Positions 24,371 through 33,361 of a stretch of 64,000 bases of DNA are shown here, piece after piece. The number at the start of each line of letters is the position of its first letter. The stretch's first letter is position 1. The stretch is from Ga0077560 sp046330435 (lineage in GTDB: Bacteria > Actinomycetota > Thermoleophilia > Miltoncostaeales > Miltoncostaeaceae): the NCBI GenBank assembly GCA_046330435.1, contig JAXLST010000016.1, positions 67,042 to 131,041 on the forward strand, written 5' to 3'. A program made the translations under genes and the position numbers. The notes under the pieces are model-generated. The model ran no database searches and was not told where the DNA came from. It saw nothing but the letters and a program-made list of their open reading frames with translations.

Positions 24371-24678
24371 GTGCCGGGATTCCTTTCAGGGGTGGTTCCG
24401 CGCCGCGCCGCGCGCCATGGTGCGAACCGATCGAGCATGTCACCGCCTCCGCCGCGGGTCCACCGGGCATCCGATCGCGTCGCACCGGAGTGCGTGCATG
24501 ATCGCGTGCGGAACTGCTCACCCCTCGATGACGCCGTCCCGGTCTCGCCGGCGCACCCCGCCCGGGGCACGTCGACCGCCGCCGCGGGCCTCGGCTCGGT
24601 AGCCCCTGCGGGCGGTCTCCGATGGCGGGCGGGGGACATGCCCCGGGCCCCGAGGTGTGATCGGGGTGGACGCCGACT
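24371..24678. other. No gene seen
   Basis: This is a high-GC interval between the lysine-rich micro-gene and the divergent SDR gene. It should hold both promoters, but no clear promoter motif or repeat is visible. Frames open on both strands look like shadows of GC-rich sequence. Confidence 0.5.
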
Positions 24679-26145
24679 ATGGTCCCGCGCGTGATCGATC
24701 CGGACGACCCCGCGGCCCCTTCGGGCATCGACCCGGCGGACCTCGAGACCTGCCTGCGCGTGCTGCGGGCCGCCGAGGCCCTGCCGGCCGATCACCCGGA
24801 CTCGCTCGCGGTCCAGCGTGCGACCGCGCGCATCTTCAAGCACGCCCGTCTGCGCCGCCGGCGGGAGCGCCGCGACGCCGTCCTGGCGGCGGACCGCGCC
24901 GTCGACGCGCTCACCGCGACCGCGGCGCCCGGCCGGATCGACGACGAGACCAACGGCCTGCCGCTCGCCTCCCGCGCCACCGGCCAGAAGGCCGGGACGC
25001 TGCTACGGGCCCGCCCCTGCTACATCTGCAAGGAGCGGTACACCGAGGTCGACGCGTTCTACCACCAGCTCTGCCCGGACTGCGCCGCCGTGAACCACGC
25101 CAAGCGCGACGCGCGCACGGACCTCACCGGGCGGCGGGCGCTCCTCACCGGCGGGCGGGCGAAGATCGGGATGTACATCGCGCTGCGCCTGCTGCGCGAC
25201 GGCGCGCACACCACGATCACCACCCGCTTCCCGCGGGACGCGGTGCGCCGGTTCCGGGCGATGCCCGACAGCGCGGACTGGTTCCACCGGCTCAGCATCG
25301 TCGGCATCGACCTGCGGAACCCCGCCCAGGTGGTGGCCCTCGCCGACGCCATCGCCGCCGAGGGGCCGCTCGACATCCTCATCAACAACGCCGCCCAGAC
25401 CGTGCGGCGCTCCGCGCAGGCCTACGCCCTGCTGGCGGACGCCGAAGCCGCGGCGCTGCCACCCGGCCCGATGCCCGAGGTGCGCGTGTTCGGCCCGGAG
25501 TCCGACTCCGCCCCGCATGGGCTGGAGGCGGGCCACCGGCCCCACTGGACGCCCACCCCGGAGGCCGTCAGCGCACTGGCGCTCACCGCCGGGTCGGCGT
25601 CACCCGAGCGGATCGCCGCCCGCATGGCGATCGATGCCGGCGGCCTGGTGCCGGACCTGGACCCGGTGAACAGCTGGGTGCAGGTGGTCCACGAGGTGGA
25701 CCCGCGGGAGCTGCTGGAGGTGCAGCTCTGCAACGTCACCGCGCCGTTCATCCTGGTGAGCCGCCTGCGGCCGTCCCTGGCCGCCACCTCCGCACGGCGC
25801 TCGTACGTGGTGAACGTGTCCGCGATGGAGGGGCAGTTCAGCCGCGGCTACAAGGGCCCCGGCCACCCCCACACCAACATGGCGAAGGCCGCGCTCAACA
25901 TGCTCACCCGCACCAGCGCGAACGAGATGTTCGAGGACGGCATCCTGATGACGGCCGTGGACACCGGCTGGATCACCGACGAGCGGCCCCATCCCACCAA
26001 GATGCGCCTCGCCGACGAGGGCTTCCACGCCCCGCTGGACCTGGTGGACGGCGCCGCCCGCGTCTACGACCCCATCGTGCGGGGCGAGGCCGGCGAGGAC
26101 CTGTACGGCTGCTTCCTGAAGGACTTCGCCAAGCACCCCTGGTAG
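24679..26145 (+). CDS. Long SDR-family oxidoreductase with N-terminal zinc-ribbon-like segment
   Basis: This 488-residue protein has an N-terminal helical part (1-110), then two CxxC pairs (CYICKERY and CPDCAA, about residues 115-135) that could bind zinc. A Rossmann domain follows with RRALLTGGRAKIGMYIA as the dinucleotide-binding loop, DILINNAAQT, and the catalytic Ser in NVSAMEG. Where classical SDRs have YxxxK the sequence reads HTNMAKAALN, leaving Thr in the Tyr position and keeping Lys. Substrate and activity are unknown. It differs from short SDRs (about 250 residues) in length and in the Cys pairs. Confidence 0.75.
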   Translation: MVPRVIDPDDPAAPSGIDPADLETCLRVLRAAEALPADHPDSLAVQRATARIFKHARLRRRRERRDAVLAADRAVDALTATAAPGRIDDETNGLPLASRATGQKAGTLLRARPCYICKERYTEVDAFYHQLCPDCAAVNHAKRDARTDLTGRRALLTGGRAKIGMYIALRLLRDGAHTTITTRFPRDAVRRFRAMPDSADWFHRLSIVGIDLRNPAQVVALADAIAAEGPLDILINNAAQTVRRSAQAYALLADAEAAALPPGPMPEVRVFGPESDSAPHGLEAGHRPHWTPTPEAVSALALTAGSASPERIAARMAIDAGGLVPDLDPVNSWVQVVHEVDPRELLEVQLCNVTAPFILVSRLRPSLAATSARRSYVVNVSAMEGQFSRGYKGPGHPHTNMAKAALNMLTRTSANEMFEDGILMTAVDTGWITDERPHPTKMRLADEGFHAPLDLVDGAARVYDPIVRGEAGEDLYGCFLKDFAKHPW

Positions 26146-26333
26146 GTGCCGCCCAGGCCGGCCCCATCCGGCGCCGGGACCCGGACCGGCCGGCAGGTCA
26201 TCAACGCGGCCGGCCCGTCCGATGCAGACGGAATTCTTCGTGATCGGTTGCGTTCGGACCAGGGAAACGCCCCATGGAGAAGGACCGGAGACGGTCCATC
26301 ATCGGGTCCGGAACGACCATCGGGGGGACGGGC

Positions 26334-28402
26334 ATGAGGATGCGCAGGCGACGGCGCGCGGGCTCCCTCGCGCTCGGCACGGTCGCCGCGGTCGCGATGG
26401 CGGCGGCGGGGCCGGCATCCGCGGGGGCCGTGACCCTGAGGACCGGGGACATCATCGCGGCGGACTCGGGTGCCTTCGGCGGAGGCGGCGGCGTGATCCT
26501 CGTGGATCCGACGACCGGTGCGCAGACGACGGTCGCCTCCGGCGGGCTGTTCGTGGATCCCCACGGCGTCACGGTCGCGCCGGATGGCACCCTCCTGGTC
26601 GTCGACTTCGGAGGCCTGGGCGGGACCGGCCGCATCATCCGGGTCGATCCGGGAACCGGGGCGCAGACCACCGTTGCGACGGGAGGCCTGCTGGTCGACC
26701 CCTTCTGCGTCGTGGTCGAGGCGGACGGGGACCTGCTGGTCACCGACGCCAACGCCGGCGGCGGCCGGGGTGCGCTCATCCGCATTTCGGCGGCCACCGG
26801 CACCCAGTCCATCGTCACGGCGGGGTGGCTGTTCGTCGACCCCGTCGGCATCGCCATGGAGGCCGACGGCAACGTCGTCATCGCGGACCCGGCCGCCGGC
26901 GGCGGCAGCGGCGCGATCATCAGGGTGGACCCGCGACCGGGGCGCAGTCGACGGTCACCTCCGCCGGGTTCCTCAACGAGCCGTTCGGCGTGGCCGTCGA
27001 GGACGACGGCGACCTGGTCGTCGCGGACTCGATCACCTCCGGGGTGATCCGCGTGGACGCGACCACGGGCCAGCAGGCCGTCATCGACACCGGGGGCGTC
27101 TACTCCAACCCGGTCGGCATCGCCGTCGAGGACGACGGCGGCCTCATCGTCGGCCAGAACGCCTTCGGGAACCCCGGCTCGGTCCTCCGCCAGGACGCCT
27201 CCGGGGGAGCGCCGTCGGTGCTCTCCACAGGCGGACTCCTGGTGGACACCAACGCCGTGGCGGTGGTCCGCGACGGGCCTCCGGCCGCGGTGGACGCGTC
27301 GTACGCCGCGTCGGCGGGCGTTCCGCTGACCGCCTCCCCACCCGGCGTGCTCGCGGGCGCATCGGATCCGGACGGCGACGCCGTCACCGCCGTGCTGGTC
27401 GCGGGCCCCTCCCACGGGACGGTCGCGCTCGCCCCCGACGGGTCGTTCACCTACACCCCGGGCACCGGGTACTCCGGACCCGACTCCTTCACGTTCCGGG
27501 CATCCGACGGGACCCTCACCTCACCCGTGCGGACGGTCTCCATCGACGTCCGGCCCGACGGAGACCCGCCCACCGTGGCCGACGGCTCGTACTCCACCCG
27601 AGAGGACACGCCCCTGACGGTCGATGCGCCCGGGGCGCTGACCGGCGCGCTGGACCCGGACGGGGACGCCGTCACGGCCGTCCTGGAGACGGGTCCGGCC
27701 CATGGCACGCTCGAGCTCGCCGCCGACGGATCCTTCACCTACGCGCCGGCCGCGAACCACACCGGCTCCGACGCGTTCACCTTCCGCGCCACCGACGGGA
27801 CGTTCACGTCCCGGGTCGCCACCGTCGCCATCCGCGTCCGGCCGGTGAACGACGCCCCGAGGGTCGCGGTGGTCCCTGGCGGCACCTGCGAGGCCGACGG
27901 CACCTCGGCATCGGTGCTCCTGCGGGTGAGCGACATCGACAGCCCACTCACCTCCGTCTCGGTGACGGCGTCCTCCGCCAACGGGGTCGTCCTGGCCGCG
28001 TCCGGCGTCTCGGTGACCGGCGGCGGCGCGACGCGCACGCTCTCCCTTCGGGGATCCGGGAGGGCGGGCGGCAGCCGGGTCCTCGTGACGGCGTCCGACG
28101 GCCGGCGGTCCGCTCAGGTCCCGATCGGGTTCTCCATGGGCGGGAACGGACCGGACACCGTGGACGGCACGCGCCGGGACGACGTGCTGCTGGGCCGCGG
28201 CGGCCGCGACGTCCTCTCCGGCGGCGGCGGCAACGACCTCCTCTGCGGCGGCAGGGGCGCCGACGTGGTGCGGGGGGAGGCCGGGGACGACACCCTCTGG
28301 GGCGGCGCCGGCAGAGACCGCTTCTCCGGAGGCCCGGGCAGCGACCAGGCCCGGGACCTCGGCGTCCCCGACGGCGACACCCAGGACGGCACGATCCCCT
28401 AG
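26334..28402 (+). pseudogene. Secreted beta-propeller / cadherin-like / RTX protein, one-base frameshift
   Basis: ATG 26334 follows a GGGGGGA site and begins a signal peptide (MRMRRRRRAG, then a hydrophobic stretch ending ASAG). At least five NHL/SMP30-like blades follow (each with VDPxGVxVxxDGxLLVxD). One base is missing near 26934, where VDP should continue ATGAQS, and the reading frame shifts. Two cadherin-like Ig repeats (SDPDGDAVTAVL..., DGSFTYxP) and a C-terminal run of RTX nonapeptides (GGRGRDVLSG type) follow. With the base restored the protein is about 689 residues. RTX tails bind Ca2+ outside the cell. The break may be a sequencing error. Confidence 0.8.
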
Positions 28403-29373
28403 CCGGGCGGGGCCTTCGCGGTCGTACCCCGGATGGCGAGCGGTGCGGGGAGCAGGGGCGCATCCGGGGCGGGCTGCCCCGCGATGCGGTCCACCAGGAT
28501 CCGGCCGGCGAGCTCGCCCATGGGCCGGTACGGGATGAGCGCGGTGGTGAGTCCGCGCTCCGCCGCGCCGGGCAGGTCGCCCAGGCCGGTGATCGACACG
28601 TCCTGCGGGACGGCGAACCCGATGCGCCGCGCCCCGTCCAGGGCGCCCATCGCGAGCGGGTCGCTCATCGCCATGAGCGCCGTCGGGCGGGGCTGTGCGG
28701 CGAGCACCCGGCGGGCGGCGGCCTCGCCGTGGGCCTCCCTCGCCCAGGGGGAGCCGGAGGTGCGGAGGATGGACAGCTGCGCCGCGCCGGTGAGGACCGT
28801 CGTGGCGGCGTCCAGGCGGGTGTCGTCGCCGGGGCCGGCGATGAGCGCGATGCGCCGGTGGCCCAGCTGCAGGAGCATCGCGGCGAGCTCGGCGGCCGCG
28901 CCCTCGGCGTCGGCGCGGACGCCCGGCAGGCCGTCCCCCACGCCGTCGACCACCACGGCGGGGGTCCGCACGCGCGAGTCCGGCGCCCAGCGGATGAACA
29001 CCCGCCCGTCCACGGCGATCTCGCCCTCGCTGCCGGCGAGCACCAGCGACAGCCACGACCGGTCGCACTCGGTGAGCAGCCCCTGCGCCACCAGCGCGGT
29101 GCCGGGGTCCTGCAGCAGCGGCGCCGAGTCGTGCGGCGAGACCAGGGCGACCAGCCCCGTCTGGCCCAGCGCCAGGGTCCGGGCGCGGGGGTTCGGACCC
29201 GCGTAGTCGAGGGCGTCGGCGGCGGCCAGCACGCGCTCACGGGTGGCCTCGGCGATGCGGTCCGGGTTGCTGAAGGTGTTTGACGCCGTCCACACCGACA
29301 CGCCCGCCGCCTCGGCGATGTCGCGGAGGGTCGCCCGTTTGGGCGGCCGCCTGGTCATGCGTTCGGATCCCAT
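28399..29373 (-). CDS. LacI-family transcriptional regulator
   Basis: This 324-residue protein has an N-terminal helix-turn-helix (TLRDIAEAAGVSVWTASN) with the LacI hinge, followed by a periplasmic-binding-protein-like sensor domain with GHRRIALIAGP and TALMAMSDPLAMGAL motifs. It presumably represses the divergent acetoacetate-decarboxylase-like gene through the twin palindromes at 29387-29422. The ligand is unknown. ATG 29373 and ATG 29358 are both possible. Its 3' end overlaps the end of the RTX gene by four bases, convergent. Confidence 0.92.
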   Translation of the reverse strand: MGSERMTRRPPKRATLRDIAEAAGVSVWTASNTFSNPDRIAEATRERVLAAADALDYAGPNPRARTLALGQTGLVALVSPHDSAPLLQDPGTALVAQGLLTECDRSWLSLVLAGSEGEIAVDGRVFIRWAPDSRVRTPAVVVDGVGDGLPGVRADAEGAAAELAAMLLQLGHRRIALIAGPGDDTRLDAATTVLTGAAQLSILRTSGSPWAREAHGEAAARRVLAAQPRPTALMAMSDPLAMGALDGARRIGFAVPQDVSITGLGDLPGAAERGLTTALIPYRPMGELAGRILVDRIAGQPAPDAPLLPAPLAIRGTTAKAPPG

Positions 29374-29386
29374 CTTGCCTGCGAGC

Positions 29387-29422
29387 CTAACCGGTTAGTA
29401 GGCTCGCCACCTAACCAGTTAG
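29387..29422. promoter_or_regulatory. Twin LacI-type operators
   Basis: CTAACCGGTTAG (29387-29398) is a perfect 12-bp palindrome. CTAACCAGTTAG (29411-29422) is a near-perfect second copy. Their centres are 24 bases apart, on roughly the same DNA face, between the LacI-type gene and the divergent gene at 29451. This fits cooperative binding by a LacI dimer pair and autoregulation. Confidence 0.8.
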
Positions 29423-29450
29423 CACCGACCCCAGCGAAAGGCTCCCTGGC

Positions 29451-30125
29451 ATGGCATCGCTCTACCCTCCGCAGCTGGTCGTCCGCAGCCGCATGCTCTA
29501 CTTCACGTGGGTTCCCGAGGACAAGGACGCGGTCCGCGCCCTGGTCCCGGCGGAGCTCGAATTGTCGGACAACGCGCAGTGCTTCATCAACCAGTACGTG
29601 GTCGACTCCTCCGACCACACCTCCAGCTTCGAGCCGTACTCGCTCACCTACGCCGGGCTGGACGTGAAGGGCCAGGACTCGCCGCAGGGCATCCCGGGCC
29701 GCTGGTGGACGCACTACATCAACTCCAACGCCGACATGACCGCCTACGCGGCCGAGCGCGGCGTGCCCGCGCAGGTCGGCGGTGAGACCGTGCTGGAGCG
29801 CAGCAACGGCGTCGTGACGGCGACCACCTCGCACAACGGCACGCCGATCATCCGCACCACCTGCAAGGTGGCGGACGGCATCGCCGCGGTCGGCCGGGGC
29901 CAGCTGAGCTACCTCACCAAGGTGGACGGCCAGCTCGTGCGCGGCTTCTACCCCTTCGTGGCGTCCCTGGCCGACGGCTGGGAGGTCACGAACATGGAGT
30001 TCCTGGACCCGTCCCACCCGATCTACGCGTTGCGCCCGGCGAGCCCCCTCGAGGTGACCTGGGGCTTCTACTCCGAGGACGCCGCGTTCTGCTACCCCGG
30101 CGGCGAGGGCCCCGTCTCCGCGTAG
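29451..30125 (+). CDS. Acetoacetate decarboxylase-like (ADC) superfamily protein
   Basis: This 224-residue protein begins YPPQLVVRSRMLYFTWVPED and continues with a VRALVPAELEL segment, the typical opening of ADC-fold proteins, and ends with a YPGG segment. ADC-fold enzymes use a Lys Schiff base for decarboxylation, but many relatives have other activities, and I cannot assign the catalytic Lys with certainty (candidates lie in TTCKVADG and SYLTKVDG). It is controlled, by position, by the divergent LacI regulator and its twin operators, so a catabolic role for a keto acid or lactone is likely. Confidence 0.6.
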   Translation: MASLYPPQLVVRSRMLYFTWVPEDKDAVRALVPAELELSDNAQCFINQYVVDSSDHTSSFEPYSLTYAGLDVKGQDSPQGIPGRWWTHYINSNADMTAYAAERGVPAQVGGETVLERSNGVVTATTSHNGTPIIRTTCKVADGIAAVGRGQLSYLTKVDGQLVRGFYPFVASLADGWEVTNMEFLDPSHPIYALRPASPLEVTWGFYSEDAAFCYPGGEGPVSA

Positions 30126-30156
30126 CACCCCCACGGTTCCCGGGGTGGCGTGCCCG

Positions 30157-30648
30157 TCACGCCGCCCCGGAGCCGGGCGATCCGCCCTCGGGGTCCCGCC
30201 CGTTGAGCGCGTCCGCCATCGGCCCGGCGGAGCCGCCGGTCGCGCGGATGCGCTCGCGCACCGTGCCGTCGCGCTCGACGATCTCCACCGAGTGCCGCCA
30301 CGGCCCGCACGTCCCTCCCAGCAGGGTGGTGAGGAGGCCCAGCGGGTTGAAGCGCCGGCGCACGACCGCGACCGGGAACGCCTCCCCGGCGACCAGCGGT
30401 CCCAGGACGCCCCGGCGGTCGAGCCGCGCGAGGTCCGACGCGCCGCCCACCGGCACTCCGCCGATGAAGATCTGCGGGACGGTGGACCGGCCGGTCCGCT
30501 CGCGGAGCTCGTCGCGGAAACCCGGGCGGCCGTCGCCGCTGATCCGGGTGAACGCGATGCCCCGGCGCCGCAGCAGCGCCATGGCGCGGGCGCAGTGCAC
30601 GCACCCGGAGAGGGTGTGGACCTCGACGGGCACCGCGGTGTCGGCCAC
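30157..30648 (-). CDS. Glutaredoxin-like protein with C-terminal extension
   Basis: This 163-residue protein has a thioredoxin fold in the first 80 residues. Cys16 and Cys19 form the active site (SGCVHC), and TVPQIFIGG is the conserved cis-Pro loop, followed by GGASDL. The remaining 80 residues (LLGGTCGPWRHSVEIV and so on) are not part of a standard glutaredoxin. It should reduce disulfides or bind thiols in the cytosol. GTG 30648 follows a GAGGGGGAGGGG stretch. It is divergent from the GGDEF-EAL gene. Confidence 0.8.
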   Translation of the reverse strand: MADTAVPVEVHTLSGCVHCARAMALLRRRGIAFTRISGDGRPGFRDELRERTGRSTVPQIFIGGVPVGGASDLARLDRRGVLGPLVAGEAFPVAVVRRRFNPLGLLTTLLGGTCGPWRHSVEIVERDGTVRERIRATGGSAGPMADALNGRDPEGGSPGSGAA

Positions 30649-30736
30649 CCCTCCCCCTCATCGCATCGTCATGGCCCCCGGCGCCCGGGGCGGGCCCGCG
30701 CGGGCCACCGGCCGATGATCGCATCCGGGGCGGCTC

Positions 30737-33346
30737 GTGAGGCCCGGACGGGGCACCGGGCGGTCCCTCGCCCGGATCAAGGTCCCGCGACGGGTCGTCG
30801 ATATCACCGATGTGACGCGGCGGACGATCGGTTTGGAGACGGCCCGGGACTCCTGGCGCGCGTTCATCGAACCGCTGCGCCGCGACAGGTTCAGCGCCGC
30901 GCACGACGACGAGCACCGCCAGATGGAGCTGTGCTCGGTGCTGTGGGCCGCCCGGCACGTCTTCGGCGCCGTGTATCTGGTGATCCTGCTGCTCGCGGGC
31001 GGACCGGAACGGCCCGCCGCGCTCGTGGCCTGCGCCCTGGTGCTGGGCGCCGGCGCCCAGTGGATGTACCTGCGCCGGCCGTCCCGGGCCACGGCGGTCA
31101 TCTTCATCGACGCCGCGCTGCTGGTGGGCTTCGCCGCGGCGGGCATGCCGGTGACGGCGGTGGTCGTGATGGCCACCGGCATCCTGGCGTGGGCCGCGAC
31201 GTTCCGCCCCGGGCGGGCCGCACTGGCCTACCTGTGCGCGATCTGCGCCGTGCTGGTCGCGTGGGCGCGCGCCGACCACCCGCACGAGCTCACGATGCTC
31301 GCCGGGTTCTGCCTGCTCGGCGGGATGCTGATGCTGCGGGCCGTCCGGCTGAACATGGGGGCCCGGCGCACCGGCGACCGGGAGCGGATGGTCGCGAACA
31401 GCCTGGACGCCATCGTCTGGGAGCAGGTGCCGGGTGACCAGGACGTCATGAAGGTGTCCCCGGCCGCGGAGCGGATCCTCGGACACCCGCTGGACGCCTG
31501 GGAGCGGGCGGGGTTCCTGGAGTCCATCGCGCACCCCGACGACCTGCCGCACGTGCGGGCGCTCCTGGCCGGCCGGGACGAGTCGGTGCGCACCTGGCGC
31601 CTGCGCCACCTCGACGGGAGCTGGCGGTGGATGGAGAGCCGCACCACCTCCGTGCAGGACCGCGCCGGCCGCCACGCGTTCCTCGCCGGGGTCCTCATCG
31701 ACCGCACCGACCAGGTGGAGGCCGAACGCGAGGCGCTGATGTTCGGGCACCTGGTGGACTCCTCCCCCATCGGCCAGATGCTGGTGCGCTGCTGCGCCGG
31801 GGAACCGGTCATCGACGCCGCCAACGCCGCCTGCCTGCGGGTGCTGGGGGCGACACGCGCCCTGGCCGGCACCCGCCTCACCGAGCTCTCCCGCGAGTTC
31901 CCGGCGGTCGACGACCTGCTCGCCGCCCTGTCGCACGACATGCCCGCCACCGAGATCGTCGAGATCTCCGGTGCCGACGGCCGCATCTACGAGGCCCACG
32001 CGCGGGTGCTCACCGACGCCACGTGCAGCGTGGACTTCCTGGACATCACCGAGCGGGTGGAGCACACCCGGCTCATGCACGCCCAGGCACGCCAGGACGA
32101 GCTCACGGGGCTGCCGAACCGCCGGGCGCTGCGCGAGGCCGTCCAGGCGCACCTGGAGTCCGGGACGACGGCCGCCCTCATGCTGATCGACCTCGACGAC
32201 TTCAAGGAGGTCAACGACAGCCTGGGCCACGAGACCGGCGACCGGCTGCTGCGGCACATCGGCGAGCGCATCCAGGCGGAGACCCCCGAGGGCGCGCTGG
32301 GCGCACGCCTGGGCGGCGACGAGTTCGCGATGCTGCTGCCGGGCGCCGACGCCGCCGCGGCCCGGGCGTTCGCGACGCGCCTGGTGGGGGTCATCGCCGA
32401 CCCCGTGGTGCAGGACGGCCTCGCCCTCCGCGTGCGGGCGTCGGTGGGCATCGCCGCCTACCCCGAGGACGCCGCCGACACCGGCGAGCTCATGCGCCGC
32501 GCCGACGTGGCCATGTACCGCGCGAAGCACCGGTCATCGCGGGTCGAGTCCTACGACGCCGACACCGACCCGTTCGGCCACGAGCGCCTCGCCCTGGTGA
32601 CCGACCTGGAGCACGCCCTCGCCACGGACGCCCTCACCCTGCACCACCAGCCGCTGGTGGAGGTGGCCACCGGCCGCACCATGGGCACCGAGGTGCTCGC
32701 CCGGTGGCGGCACCCGCGCCTGGGCGACATCCCCCCGGAGACGTTCGTCGAGATCGCGGAGGTCTCCAACCAGATCGGGACGCTCACGCGCTGGGTGATC
32801 CGCCGCGCCCTCGCCGACCTGGCCCGGATGCCCGACCACATGGACGTCTCGGTGAACCTGTCGGTCCGCAACCTCTACGAGCGGGACCTGCTCGACTGGC
32901 TGGCGTCGGCGCTCGCCGACAGCGGCGTGGCGCCGCACCGGCTGGTGCTCGAGATCACCGAGTCGACGGTGATGGACGACCACACCGCGGCGATGGACGT
33001 GCTGCACGGCGTCCGGCGGCTCGGCGTCCGCACCTGGATCGACGACTTCGGGACCGGGCACTCGTCGTTCGCGCGCCTGCGGAGCCTGCCCGTGGACGGC
33101 GTCAAGATCGACCGGTCCTTCGTGTCCGGGGCGGCGGACTCCGCCACGGACCGCATCCTGCTGCACCGCCTGATCGACCTGGTCCTGGGCATCGGTCTGC
33201 AGGTGATCGTGGAGGGCGTCGAGAGCCCGCGGTGCCTGGCGATCCTGGCCGGCACCGGATGCCACCTCGCCCAGGGATACCACCTGGGCAGGCCCGTCCC
33301 CCTGGAGGCGCTGCTGCCCGAGGCGGAGATGCCCCGGGCCGCCTGA
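30737..33346 (+). CDS. Membrane GGDEF-EAL protein with PAS sensors (c-di-GMP turnover)
   Basis: This protein is up to 869 residues. About five membrane helices (residues 70-205) precede a PAS domain with a C-terminal PAC motif (RHLDGSWRWMESR, about 275-330) and a second PAS-like segment. The GGDEF domain has an intact active site (RLGGDEFAML, DELTGLPNRRAL). The EAL domain reads TEVLARW at its name motif and keeps the catalytic set (NLSVRNL, EITES, IDDFGTGHSS, VKIDRSFV, VEGVES). Both synthesis and hydrolysis of c-di-GMP are therefore possible. The start is uncertain: GTG 30737 or GTG 30812, neither with a strong ribosome site. Confidence 0.9.
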   Translation: MRPGRGTGRSLARIKVPRRVVDITDVTRRTIGLETARDSWRAFIEPLRRDRFSAAHDDEHRQMELCSVLWAARHVFGAVYLVILLLAGGPERPAALVACALVLGAGAQWMYLRRPSRATAVIFIDAALLVGFAAAGMPVTAVVVMATGILAWAATFRPGRAALAYLCAICAVLVAWARADHPHELTMLAGFCLLGGMLMLRAVRLNMGARRTGDRERMVANSLDAIVWEQVPGDQDVMKVSPAAERILGHPLDAWERAGFLESIAHPDDLPHVRALLAGRDESVRTWRLRHLDGSWRWMESRTTSVQDRAGRHAFLAGVLIDRTDQVEAEREALMFGHLVDSSPIGQMLVRCCAGEPVIDAANAACLRVLGATRALAGTRLTELSREFPAVDDLLAALSHDMPATEIVEISGADGRIYEAHARVLTDATCSVDFLDITERVEHTRLMHAQARQDELTGLPNRRALREAVQAHLESGTTAALMLIDLDDFKEVNDSLGHETGDRLLRHIGERIQAETPEGALGARLGGDEFAMLLPGADAAAARAFATRLVGVIADPVVQDGLALRVRASVGIAAYPEDAADTGELMRRADVAMYRAKHRSSRVESYDADTDPFGHERLALVTDLEHALATDALTLHHQPLVEVATGRTMGTEVLARWRHPRLGDIPPETFVEIAEVSNQIGTLTRWVIRRALADLARMPDHMDVSVNLSVRNLYERDLLDWLASALADSGVAPHRLVLEITESTVMDDHTAAMDVLHGVRRLGVRTWIDDFGTGHSSFARLRSLPVDGVKIDRSFVSGAADSATDRILLHRLIDLVLGIGLQVIVEGVESPRCLAILAGTGCHLAQGYHLGRPVPLEALLPEAEMPRAA

Positions 33347-33361
33347 GCCCCCCGGGCCGGG

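Noticed and set aside
26518..29283. A 921-codon plus-strand frame
   Set aside because: It shadows the RTX protein and runs antisense through the LacI gene. It is Arg/Gly-rich without motifs.
30092..32530. An 812-codon minus-strand frame
   Set aside because: It is antisense to the GGDEF-EAL gene, whose catalytic motifs are clear on the plus strand.
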